The notes under the pieces: model-generated
What the model saw: the letters and a program-made list of their open reading frames with translations, nothing else
Told to the model about the DNA's origin: nothing
The model's database searches: none
Translations under genes and position numbers: made by a program
DNA from: an uncultured Thermomonas sp.
Lineage (GTDB): Bacteria; Pseudomonadota; Gammaproteobacteria; Xanthomonadales; Xanthomonadaceae
NCBI GenBank assembly: GCA_946480065.1
Contig: CAMLJA010000010.1
Coordinates: forward strand, 1 to 18,266
Length of the DNA stretch: 18,266 nucleotides
Direction: 5' to 3'
Shown here: positions 6,957 through 14,810 of the stretch, one piece after another
Numbering within the stretch: the stretch's first letter is position 1
How the letters are laid out: every line of letters starts with the position of its first letter

Positions 6957-7658
6957 ATGCAGAAGCGCATCCTGATCGTCGAAGACGAACCCGCGATCCG
7001 CGACATGGTCGCCTACGCCCTGCGCAAGGGCGATTTCGAGCCGGCCCACGCCGGCGACGCACGCGAGGCCCAGGCCGCGATCGCCGAGCGGGTGCCGGAC
7101 CTGATCCTGCTGGACTGGATGCTGCCCGGCACCAGCGGGCTGGAGCTGGCGCGCCGCTGGCGCCGCGACGCCCTCACCCGCGAGGTGCCGATCATCATGC
7201 TCACCGCCCGCGGCGAGGAGAACGACCGGGTCGGCGGGCTGGAGGCCGGCGTGGACGACTACGTGGTCAAGCCGTTCTCCGCCCGCGAGCTGCTGGCGCG
7301 GATCCGCGCGGTGATGCGACGCTCGCGCGAGGACGACGAGGACGGCAGCGTGCAGGTCGGCGCGCTGCGGATCGACGGCGCCGCCCACCGGGTCTACGCC
7401 GAGGCCGGCGGCCAGCCGGTCCCGGTGCCGATCGGCCCCACCGAATACCGCCTGCTGCATTTCTTCATGACCCACCCGGAGCGGGTCTACAGCCGCTCGC
7501 AGCTGCTCGACCACGTCTGGGGCGGAAGCGTCTACGTGGAGGAGCGCACCGTGGACGTGCACATCCGCCGCCTGCGCAAGACCCTGGAGCCGCACGCGCT
7601 GGACGCGATGGTGCAGACCGTGCGCGGGGCCGGCTACCGCTTCTCCGCCGCGGCGTGA
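6957..7658 (+). CDS. phoB: Phosphate regulon response regulator PhoB
   Basis: PhoB activates phosphate-starvation genes when phosphorylated by PhoR. The protein has 233 residues, close to the usual 229-230. The N-terminal receiver has the acidic pocket Glu9-Asp10, phosphoacceptor Asp53 (LLDWMLPG), Thr83 and Lys105 (VKPFS). The C-terminal OmpR/PhoB winged helix (about 130-230) includes the recognition helix region RTVDVHIRRLRKTLE and ends GAGYRF. The start ATG has GGGA seven bases before it. It is the first gene of phoB-phoR-ppk1-ppx and sits directly behind a Pho box, which supports PhoB rather than another OmpR-type regulator. Confidence 0.95.
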   Translation: MQKRILIVEDEPAIRDMVAYALRKGDFEPAHAGDAREAQAAIAERVPDLILLDWMLPGTSGLELARRWRRDALTREVPIIMLTARGEENDRVGGLEAGVDDYVVKPFSARELLARIRAVMRRSREDDEDGSVQVGALRIDGAAHRVYAEAGGQPVPVPIGPTEYRLLHFFMTHPERVYSRSQLLDHVWGGSVYVEERTVDVHIRRLRKTLEPHALDAMVQTVRGAGYRFSAAA

Positions 7659-7698
7659 GCCGGGCGCCCGCCGGCGCGCCAGCGCCTAGACTGCACGC

Positions 7699-9027
7699 AT
7701 GCCGCCCGCCGCCCGCTCCGCCTGGATGCGCACCCTCGGCCAGCTTGCGCTGGTGCTGGCGGGCGGGCTGGGCGTGGGCATGGCGCTGGGCCGGCCATGG
7801 CCGGCGCTGACCGCGGCGGCGCTGGCGGTGGTGGCATGGCACTACTGGAAGCTGCGCGGCGTGCTGCGCCGGCTGACCGCCCGCCAGCGGCTGGACCCGC
7901 CGCGCGGCGAGGGCGTGTGGAACGAGCTGGACCGCCTGCTGGCGCGCGGCCAGGACGAGATGCGCGCGCGCAAGCGGCGCCTGCTGTCGATGCTGCGCGC
8001 CTACCGCGCCGCCGCCGCCGCGCTGCCGGACGCGGTCGTGGTGGTCGAGCGCAACACCCAGCGCGTGCTCTGGTTCAACGAGGCCGCCACCCCGCTGCTG
8101 GGCCTGCGCCACCCGCGCGACCAAGACGCGTCGGTGGTGGCCGCGCTGCGCCCGCTGCCGATGGCGCAGTGGCTGGCCGCCGGCCGCCACGCCGAGCCGA
8201 TGACCGACGTCGCCTCGCCCGCCGACCCCGGCCGGCGGCTCAACCTGCGGCTGATCCCGTATTCCGACGAACTGTGGCTGCTGGTGGCGCGCGACGTCAC
8301 CCGCACCGTGCGGCTGGAGCACATGCGCCGCGACTTCGTGGCCAACGTGTCGCACGAATTGCGCACCCCGCTGACGGTGGTCCACGGCTACCTGGAGATG
8401 CTGGACCCGGAGGAGAAACCGGACTGGGCGCCGATGCTGGGCGAGATGCAGCGGCAGTCGCAGCGCATGACCCAGCTGGTCGAGGACCTGCTGGCGCTGT
8501 CGCGGCTGGAGGCGCGCGATGCGCTGCCGGGCGAACAGGTGGCGATGGCGCCGATGCTGGCCACCCTGCGCCGCGAGGCCGAGGCGCTCAGCCACGGCCA
8601 GCACCGCATCCGGGTGGACGACGACGCCGGGGTGGACCTGCTGGGTTCGAACAAGGAGCTGCACAGCGCCTTCTCCAACCTGGTCGCCAACGCGGTCCGC
8701 TACACCCCCGCCGGCGGCGACGTGGCGGTGCGCTTCGCCCGCGACGCCGACGGCGGCGCCACCCTGTCCGTGCGCGACACCGGCTACGGCATCCCCGCCG
8801 CGCACCTGCCGCGCATCACCGAGCGCTTCTACCGCGTCTCCACCAGCCGCTCGCGCGAATCCGGCGGCACCGGCCTGGGCCTGGCCATCGTCAAGCACGT
8901 GCTGGGCCTGCACGACGCCCGGCTGGAGATCGCCAGCGAAGTGGGCGCGGGCAGCACCTTCGCCTGCCACTTCGGCCCCGACCGCCTCCTGCCGCGCGAC
9001 AACGACGCGCCCGACGCCACGCCATGA
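7699..9027 (+). CDS. phoR: Phosphate regulon sensor histidine kinase PhoR
   Basis: PhoR is an inner-membrane kinase that phosphorylates PhoB. The 442-residue protein has two hydrophobic segments (about 13-30 and 34-50) with almost no periplasmic loop, as in PhoR, which senses phosphate through the Pst/PhoU complex. A PAS-like domain follows (about 105-200: ALPDAVVVVE to LLVARDVT). The phosphoaccepting His219 is in NVSHELRTPL. The ATPase domain shows the N box (Asn331 in NLVANAVRYTP), G1 DTGYGI (360-365), an F box around RITERFYRV and G2 GGTGLGL (389-395). The ATG at 7699 lies 40 bases after phoB with no clear ribosome-binding site; ATG 7726 is an alternative. The stop overlaps the ppk1 start as ATGA. 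Confidence 0.94.
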   Translation: MPPAARSAWMRTLGQLALVLAGGLGVGMALGRPWPALTAAALAVVAWHYWKLRGVLRRLTARQRLDPPRGEGVWNELDRLLARGQDEMRARKRRLLSMLRAYRAAAAALPDAVVVVERNTQRVLWFNEAATPLLGLRHPRDQDASVVAALRPLPMAQWLAAGRHAEPMTDVASPADPGRRLNLRLIPYSDELWLLVARDVTRTVRLEHMRRDFVANVSHELRTPLTVVHGYLEMLDPEEKPDWAPMLGEMQRQSQRMTQLVEDLLALSRLEARDALPGEQVAMAPMLATLRREAEALSHGQHRIRVDDDAGVDLLGSNKELHSAFSNLVANAVRYTPAGGDVAVRFARDADGGATLSVRDTGYGIPAAHLPRITERFYRVSTSRSRESGGTGLGLAIVKHVLGLHDARLEIASEVGAGSTFACHFGPDRLLPRDNDAPDATP

Positions 9028-11102
9028 ACGCAGAACGCCCCGCCCCACCGCTGCAGGACCCCGCGCTGTACGCCAACCGCGAGCTGTCGCAGCTGGACTT
9101 CAACTTCCGCGTGCTGGCGCAGGCGCAGGATCCGTCGGTGCCGCTGCTGGAGCGCCTGCGCTACCTGTGCATCAGCTGCACCAACCTCGACGAGTTCTTC
9201 GAGATCCGCGGCGGCTCGGTGCGCCACGCCATCGAGTTCGGCCTGCCCCCGGCCGCCGACGGCCTGCCGCCGACCGCCCTGCTCAACCGCATCCACGACC
9301 GCGCCGCCGAGCTGGTGGCCGCGCAGTACCGCTGCTTCGACCAGGAGCTGCGCCCGGCGCTGCGGGAGCGCGGCATCCGCCTGCTGCAGCGCGAGCAGTG
9401 GACGGACGAACAGGCGGCCTGGCTGCGCGCGCACTTCCGCGACGAGATCATGCCGGTGCTCTCGCCGCTGGCGCTGGACCCCGCGCATCCGTTCCCGAAG
9501 ATCCTCAACAAGTCGCTCAACGTGGTGGTGCTGCTGGAGGGGCGGGACGCCTTCGGGCGCGAGGGCCACATGGCGATCGTGCGCGCCCCGCGCTCGCTGC
9601 CGCGCATCATCCGCCTGCCCGACGCCGACGGCGACGGCGACGCCTTCCACGACTTCGTGTTCCTGAGCTCGGTGCTGTCGGCGTTCGTGGACGAACTGTT
9701 CCCCGGCATGACGGTGCTGGGCGCGCACCAGTTCCGGGTCACCCGCAACTCGGAGCTGATCGTCGACGAGGACGACGTCGACAACCTGGCGCTGGCCCTG
9801 CGCGACGAGCTGCTGGGCCGCGGCTACCTGCGGGCGGTGCGGCTGGAGATCGACGAGCGCTGCCCCCCGGAGGTGGTGCGGATGCTGCTGGACAACTTCG
9901 AGCTGCCCGACAACGCGGTCTACAAGATCGACGGGCCGGTCAACCTCAGCCGGGTGGTGCAGGTGTACGACCTGGTGCACCGGCCGGAACTGAAGTTCCG
10001 CCCGTTCCAGCCGCGCCTGCCGCGCGACGTGGACGCGATGTTCGAGCGCATCGGCCAGGGCGACGTGCTGCTGCACCATCCCTACGACGCCTTCGCGCCG
10101 GTGCTGGAGCTGATCCGCCAGGCCGCCGAGGATCCCAGCGTGCTGGCGATCAAGCAGACCCTGTACCGGACCGGCAAGGATTCGCCGATCGTCGAGCACC
10201 TGATCCAGGCCGCGCGCAACGGCAAGGACGTCACCGTGGTGGTCGAGCTGCGCGCGCGCTTCGACGAAGAGGCCAACCTGGGCCTGGCCGACCGCCTGCA
10301 GGACGCCGGGGTGCAGGTGGTGTACGGCGTGGTGGGCTACAAGACCCACGCCAAGATGCTGCTGGTGGTGCGCCGCGAGGGCGCGCGGCTGCGCCGCTAC
10401 GTGCACCTGGGCACCGGCAACTACCACAGCGGCACCGCGCGGGCCTACACCGACTTCAGCCTGATGACCGCCGACCCGGACATCGGCAACGACGTCCACC
10501 TGATCTTCCAGCAGCTGTCCGGGCTGGCCGCGCCGCTGCAGCTCAAGCGCCTGCTGCAGTCGCCGTTCACCCTGCACAGCGGGGTGCTGGAGCGGATCGG
10601 CCGCGAGGCCGCGCACGCGCGCGCCGGGCGCCCCGGGCGGATCGTCGCCAAGATGAACGCGCTCAACGAGCCGCGGGTGATCCACGCGCTGTACGAAGCC
10701 TCGCAGGCCGGGGCCGAGATCGACCTGGTGGTGCGCGGCGCCTGCACCCTGCGCCCGGGCATCCCCGGCGTGTCGGAGCGGATCCGGGTGCGCTCGGTGG
10801 TGGGGCGGTTCCTGGAGCACCACCGGGTCTGGTGGTTCGGCAACGACGGCGCCCCCGAGCTCTACTGCTCCTCCGCCGACTGGCTGGAGCGCAACCTGCT
10901 GCGGCGGGTGGAAACCGCGTTCCCGGTGCTGGACCCCGGACTGGCGCAGCGGGTGCGACGCGAGGGCCTGCTCAACTACCTGGCCGACAACCAGAACGCC
11001 TGGGACCTGCGCCCCGACGGCAGCTACGCGCGGATCGCGCCCGCCCCGGGCGAGGCGCCATTCTCCGCGCAGCTCTCGCTGCTGGACGGGCTGTACGCAT
11101 GA
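9024..11102 (+). CDS. ppk1: Polyphosphate kinase 1
   Basis: It reversibly transfers the gamma phosphate of ATP to polyphosphate at the inner membrane or in the cytoplasm. The 692-residue length is typical. The N-terminal domain starts NRELSQLDFN (18-27), with CTNLDEFFEIR at 52-62. The phospholipase-D-like catalytic half contains IKQTLYRTGKDSP, His442 (in THAK), which corresponds to the autophosphorylated histidine of E. coli PPK1, and His461 in the following HLGTGNYH. A further conserved histidine region is LEHHR (597-601), and the protein ends in the family's DNQNAWDL. The ATG at 9024-9026 overlaps the phoR stop (ATGA), which indicates translational coupling and a shared phosphate-starvation response. 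Confidence 0.96.
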   Translation: MNAERPAPPLQDPALYANRELSQLDFNFRVLAQAQDPSVPLLERLRYLCISCTNLDEFFEIRGGSVRHAIEFGLPPAADGLPPTALLNRIHDRAAELVAAQYRCFDQELRPALRERGIRLLQREQWTDEQAAWLRAHFRDEIMPVLSPLALDPAHPFPKILNKSLNVVVLLEGRDAFGREGHMAIVRAPRSLPRIIRLPDADGDGDAFHDFVFLSSVLSAFVDELFPGMTVLGAHQFRVTRNSELIVDEDDVDNLALALRDELLGRGYLRAVRLEIDERCPPEVVRMLLDNFELPDNAVYKIDGPVNLSRVVQVYDLVHRPELKFRPFQPRLPRDVDAMFERIGQGDVLLHHPYDAFAPVLELIRQAAEDPSVLAIKQTLYRTGKDSPIVEHLIQAARNGKDVTVVVELRARFDEEANLGLADRLQDAGVQVVYGVVGYKTHAKMLLVVRREGARLRRYVHLGTGNYHSGTARAYTDFSLMTADPDIGNDVHLIFQQLSGLAAPLQLKRLLQSPFTLHSGVLERIGREAAHARAGRPGRIVAKMNALNEPRVIHALYEASQAGAEIDLVVRGACTLRPGIPGVSERIRVRSVVGRFLEHHRVWWFGNDGAPELYCSSADWLERNLLRRVETAFPVLDPGLAQRVRREGLLNYLADNQNAWDLRPDGSYARIAPAPGEAPFSAQLSLLDGLYA

Positions 11103-11161
11103 GCGGTGCGCGCGCCGGCGATAATGCGCGCATGCCCGCGCCCGCCCGGCCACGCCGATGA
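11099..11161 (+). CDS. 20-codon open frame linking ppk1 to ppx (possible coupling leader)
   Basis: The ppk1 stop TGA (11100-11102) overlaps an ATG (11099-11101) that opens a 20-codon frame, MSGARAGDNARMPAPARPRR. Its TGA (11159-11161) overlaps the proposed ppx ATG (11158-11160), again as ATGA. The peptide is Ala/Arg/Pro-rich and looks like no known protein. It may exist only to carry terminating ribosomes from ppk1 to ppx. It could also be chance in G/C-rich sequence, particularly if ppx starts at 11215. I saw no dedicated ribosome-binding site. Confidence 0.3.
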   Translation: MSGARAGDNARMPAPARPRR

Positions 11162-12696
11162 GGTCCCCGCCCCGCCGCGCCGCCGCGCGCGAACCCGCCC
11201 TGCGCGACGGCGACATGCTGGCCGCGCTCGACCTGGGCTCCAACAGCTTCCACATGGTGGTGGCGCAGCGCGTGCTGGGCCAGCTGCGGGTGGTCGACCG
11301 CCTGCGCGAGAGCGTGCGCATGGCCGAGGGCCTGGACGCCGCCGGCGGCCTGGCCCCCGAGGTGCGCGACCGCGCGCTGGACTGCCTGGCCCGCTTCGGC
11401 CAGCGGATCGCGGACCTGCCGCCGCGGCGGGTGCGCGCGGTGGCCACCAACACCGTGCGCCGCCTGCGCGCGCCGCAGCAGTTCCTGGCCCCGGCCGAGG
11501 CGGTGCTGGGGCACGCCATCGAGGTCATCTCCGGGCGCGAGGAAGCGCGCCTGGTCTACCTCGGCGTGGCCCACGCGCAGCCGCCGAAGGACAACCAGCT
11601 GCGGCTGGTGATCGACATCGGCGGCGGCTCCACCGAGTGCATCATCGGCAGCGGCTTCGAGCCGCTGGAGCGCGAGAGCCTGCAGGCCGGCTGCGTGGCC
11701 AGCACCCTGCGCTTCTTCCCCGGCGGCAAGCTGACGCGCAAGCGCTGGAACGCCGCGCTGACCGAGGTCACCGCCGAGTTCCAGCAGTTCGCCGCCGCCT
11801 ACCGCAGCCTGGGCTGGGACGAGGCGATCGGCTCGTCCGGCACCAACAAGGCGATCGGCGAGATCTGCGCGGCGATGAAGCTGACCAAGGGCGCGGTCAC
11901 CGCCGAGGCGCTGCCGCAGGTGCGCGAGCGGCTGCTGCAGGCCGGCCGGATCGAGGACATCGACCTGCCCGGGCTGTCGGCCGAGCGCCGCCCGATCATC
12001 GCCGGCGGCGTGCTGGTGCTGGAGGCGGTGTTCGCCGCGCTGGGGCTGCAGCGGATGCAGGTCAGCAAGGCCGCGTTGCGCGAGGGCGTGCTGCACGACC
12101 TGGCCGGCCGCGGCGGCGCCGACGATCCGCGCGAGGTGTCGGTGGCCGCGCTGGTGCAGCGCTACGGCATCGACCCGGCGCAGGCGCGGCGGGTGGAGGC
12201 CACCGCGCTGCGCCTGTTCGACCAGGTGGCCGCGGCCTGGGGCCTGACCGCCGACGACCGCGCGATGCTGGCCCGCGCCGCGCGCGTGCACGAGCTGGGC
12301 CTGGCGATCGCCCACAGCGGCTACCACGTGCACGGCGCCTACGTGCTGGAGCATTCCGACATCGCCGGCTTCTCGCAGCAGGAGCAGCGCTACCTGGCCG
12401 CGCTGGTGCGCACCCACCGCCGCGGCGTGCCGAAGTCGGCGTTCGAGATGATCCCCGACCGTCTGCCGGCGAATGTCCGCCGCAGCGCCGCGCTGCTGCG
12501 GCTGGCGGTGCTGCTGCACCGCTCGCACGAGACCCTGGAGGTGCCGCGGCTGGCCTTGGCCGCCGACGGCGAGCGGCTGGCGCTGGCGCTGGACGAGGCC
12601 TGGCTGCAGGACCGCCCGCTGCTGCGCGCGGACCTGGCCGGCGAGCCCGAGGACATGCTGGGCCTGGGCGTGCAGCTGCAGGTCCAGGCCGGCTGA
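11158..12696 (+). CDS. ppx: Exopolyphosphatase (Ppx/GppA family)
   Basis: It removes terminal phosphates from polyphosphate, opposing PPK1; some relatives also hydrolyse pppGpp. The 512-residue length fits Ppx. The actin-like ATPase fold is visible in DLGSNSFHM (25-33), SGREEARL (125-132, catalytic Glu region) and the phosphate loop DIGGGSTE (153-160). The C-terminal HD-like helical domain includes VHELGLAIAHSGYHVHGAYVLEH, typical of Ppx rather than short GppA forms. Two starts are possible: ATG 11158 (used here, overlapping the upstream 20-codon frame) or ATG 11215 (Met20), just before the conserved core. It is last in the phoB-phoR-ppk1-ppx run and converges on the S9 peptidase gene with only ten bases between stops. 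Confidence 0.94.
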   Translation: MRSPPRRAAAREPALRDGDMLAALDLGSNSFHMVVAQRVLGQLRVVDRLRESVRMAEGLDAAGGLAPEVRDRALDCLARFGQRIADLPPRRVRAVATNTVRRLRAPQQFLAPAEAVLGHAIEVISGREEARLVYLGVAHAQPPKDNQLRLVIDIGGGSTECIIGSGFEPLERESLQAGCVASTLRFFPGGKLTRKRWNAALTEVTAEFQQFAAAYRSLGWDEAIGSSGTNKAIGEICAAMKLTKGAVTAEALPQVRERLLQAGRIEDIDLPGLSAERRPIIAGGVLVLEAVFAALGLQRMQVSKAALREGVLHDLAGRGGADDPREVSVAALVQRYGIDPAQARRVEATALRLFDQVAAAWGLTADDRAMLARAARVHELGLAIAHSGYHVHGAYVLEHSDIAGFSQQEQRYLAALVRTHRRGVPKSAFEMIPDRLPANVRRSAALLRLAVLLHRSHETLEVPRLALAADGERLALALDEAWLQDRPLLRADLAGEPEDMLGLGVQLQVQAG

Positions 12697-12711
12697 GCCG
12701 CGGCGCTCAGC
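12692..12711. other. Inverted repeat spanning both convergent stop codons
   Basis: A 7-bp inverted repeat GCTGAGC (12692-12698) / GCTCAGC (12705-12711) surrounds CGCGGC. The ppx stop TGA and the peptidase stop (TCA on the plus strand) lie at matching places in the two arms. A short GC hairpin would form in both transcripts. There is no T tract, so it is at best a weak bidirectional terminator. Confidence 0.4.
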
Positions 12712-14785
12712 GGGTGCCGGGGCGCGCGGCGAAGCGTGCGAAGCCCGGCCCGGCCAGCCGCAGGTTCTCGCGCAGGTAGGCGCGCAGGCGCGGCCCCGGC
12801 GGTTCCGGTTGCGGCCCGCCGAGGTGGCGCTGGAGCATGCTCTCCATCGCGAACAGATAGGCTTCGCGCGGCACCGGTTCGACCGGCGAATGCCCGCCAT
12901 TCGGCTCCACCAGCAGCGTGACGGGGCTGCCCTGCGCCTTCAGCCTGGCGACGTAATCGATCACGCTGCGGATCGCCACCGTGCGGTCGGCGCCGCCGGC
13001 CATCAGCAGCAGCGGGCGCCGCATCTTCGATGCATTCGCCAGCGGCGATTGCGCGTGCAGGCGCGCGAACACTCCGGGATCGGTCGCATCCAGCGACAGC
13101 GCGTGCAGCGTCTGCTTCAGCGAGCGGTCGGGCAGGTCGCCCTGCTCGCCTGCGTCCACCAGCCAGCGCATCCCCCAGCCGAGGTCGGCCGGCGGCGAAC
13201 CGGCCACGCCGACCTTGAACAGGTCGGGCTGGAAGGTCAGGCCCAGCAGCGCGGAGTAGCCGCCGAAGGAATGGCCGACGATGCCGACGCGTGCCGCATC
13301 GCCGATGCCCTGCGCCAGCAGCCAGCGCACGCCCTCCACGATGTCCCGCTGCACGCGGCCGTTGCCGTAGTCGCCGTCGGGCGCAAAGGTGTAGGCACGG
13401 CCGTGGCCGGTGGAGCCGCGGAAGTTCGACTGGAACACCACGTAGCCGCGGTTGGCCAGGAACTGCGCCACGCCGTCGAAGCCCGGCCGGAAGTGGTTGA
13501 TCGGCCCGCCATGCACGTGCGCGATGAGCGGTGCGTGCGCAGCGTCCACGCCCGGTGGCAGCAGCACGAAGCCGTGCACGCGCCTGCCGTCGGACGCGGT
13601 GTAGGCAATGGCGAGCTTGCGCGCCAGCGCGGCTTCTTCGGGCGCACCGGCGGTGATGCCGGGATCGTCCAGGATGCGCCGCAGCCTGCCGTCCCGCGGG
13701 TCGTACAGGTACCAGCGCGGATCGCGCAAGGTCGCCGCGCGTTCGCTCACCAGCCAACGCGCGGAGGCGCCGCTGCCGGCCTGCAGGCCGATGTCGCGGC
13801 CCGGGAACCTGCGCACGATATCCGCGACCACCGCCCGGGCGTCGCCGATGCCGTAGGTCGCGGCGACGGTGCTGCGATAGCTCGCCGCCAACGGTTGCTG
13901 CGTGCGCGGGTCGACCACCATTTCGTCGAGATCGGCTTCACCCCGCGGGTCCTGGTGCAATGTCTGCAACCGGTCGTTTGCATCCAGCCGCATCACCCGC
14001 CGGAAATCCCCGCCCGGCGCCGTGCCGGCGGGATTGCCGGTCATCAGCAGGCTGCCGTCGGCCCGTGCCGCCAGCAGATCCAGTCGCTCCATCGGCCGCA
14101 GGCGCAGCACTTCACGCAGCGTGCCGTCGGGCCGCACGCGATACAGCGCATCGTGGTCGCCCTCGAAGCGTGACAGCGCGACGATGCGGCCGGCCGCGTC
14201 CAGCGCCACGTCGTGCATCCAGCGCACGTCCTCGCGCAGCACGGTGCGCCTGCCGCGCGCGTCCATGCGCACCACGCGCCAGCGCTCGCCCTTGCCGGCG
14301 GCAACACGTTCGCCCAGCAGCACCGCGGCCGGTTGCGAGGGATCCAGCTTGATCACCCGCCGCCGTTCGCTGCCGCCCAGCGGCACGCGCACGCCGGTGC
14401 GGCCGTCGCGGCCGACCATGGTCAGCACGCGCGAGGCGCGCAGGAACAACCAGCGGCCATCGCGGGACCACATCACCTGTTCGGCCTGGGTGCTGCCGAC
14501 CAGCATGCGCGCGTTGCCGCCCCCGGTCGGCAGCAGCCACAGCGCGCGCGAATCCTTCTGTTCGCGCAGGTAGGCCACCGCATCGCCGGCCGGCGAAAGC
14601 TCGGCGGCCACCAGCGTGCGGTTTTCGAGGAAGGCCGCGCGCGGCAGGCGTGGCGCGCGCGGCAAGGCGCGTTGTGCGGCTTCCGCGGCGCGCAGGCTTT
14701 CAGCGGCCTGCGCGGGCAACGTGCGGGGTGCGAGCAGCAGGGCGCACAGCGCCAGCGTGCCGCACAGGCTTCGTAACGTCGTCAT
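12707..14785 (-). CDS. Secreted S9-family serine peptidase (prolyl oligopeptidase-like)
   Basis: This is a predicted exported peptidase of 692 residues. A signal peptide (hydrophobic 9-20, AQA at 25-27) is followed by a beta-propeller-like N-terminal half (about 55-375) with repeated blade motifs such as MWSRDGRWLFL, which in this family gates access of short peptides. The C-terminal alpha/beta hydrolase domain starts near 395 and includes HGGPINHF and SNFRGSTGHG. The catalytic triad is visible as Ser506 (GHSFGG), Asp600 (GGAD) and His632 (GGHS). ATG 14785 was chosen because AAGGA lies eight bases upstream and a signal peptide follows. The gene is 25 bases after the permease gene and last in the four-gene cassette. 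Codon 4 is TTA, unusual here. The substrate is unknown; the N-terminal half is more divergent than the catalytic core. Confidence 0.88.
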   Translation of the reverse strand: MTTLRSLCGTLALCALLLAPRTLPAQAAESLRAAEAAQRALPRAPRLPRAAFLENRTLVAAELSPAGDAVAYLREQKDSRALWLLPTGGGNARMLVGSTQAEQVMWSRDGRWLFLRASRVLTMVGRDGRTGVRVPLGGSERRRVIKLDPSQPAAVLLGERVAAGKGERWRVVRMDARGRRTVLREDVRWMHDVALDAAGRIVALSRFEGDHDALYRVRPDGTLREVLRLRPMERLDLLAARADGSLLMTGNPAGTAPGGDFRRVMRLDANDRLQTLHQDPRGEADLDEMVVDPRTQQPLAASYRSTVAATYGIGDARAVVADIVRRFPGRDIGLQAGSGASARWLVSERAATLRDPRWYLYDPRDGRLRRILDDPGITAGAPEEAALARKLAIAYTASDGRRVHGFVLLPPGVDAAHAPLIAHVHGGPINHFRPGFDGVAQFLANRGYVVFQSNFRGSTGHGRAYTFAPDGDYGNGRVQRDIVEGVRWLLAQGIGDAARVGIVGHSFGGYSALLGLTFQPDLFKVGVAGSPPADLGWGMRWLVDAGEQGDLPDRSLKQTLHALSLDATDPGVFARLHAQSPLANASKMRRPLLLMAGGADRTVAIRSVIDYVARLKAQGSPVTLLVEPNGGHSPVEPVPREAYLFAMESMLQRHLGGPQPEPPGPRLRAYLRENLRLAGPGFARFAARPGTR

Positions 14786-14810
14786 CGTCTGGTTCCTTCC
14801 ACGTCCGGGT

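Noticed and set aside
8519..11161. Very long open frame (880 codons) overlapping phoR and ppk1 in another frame
   Set aside because: It is the out-of-frame reading of phoR and ppk1, with an Ala/Arg/Pro-rich translation typical of shadow frames in GC-rich DNA. Only its last 20 codons were kept, as a possible linker frame.
8829..11528. 899-codon open frame antisense to phoR, ppk1 and the start of ppx
   Set aside because: The strand composition of high-GC3 genes keeps antisense frames open. The translation is Gln/His/Arg-rich with no recognisable domain, while the sense genes have complete motifs.
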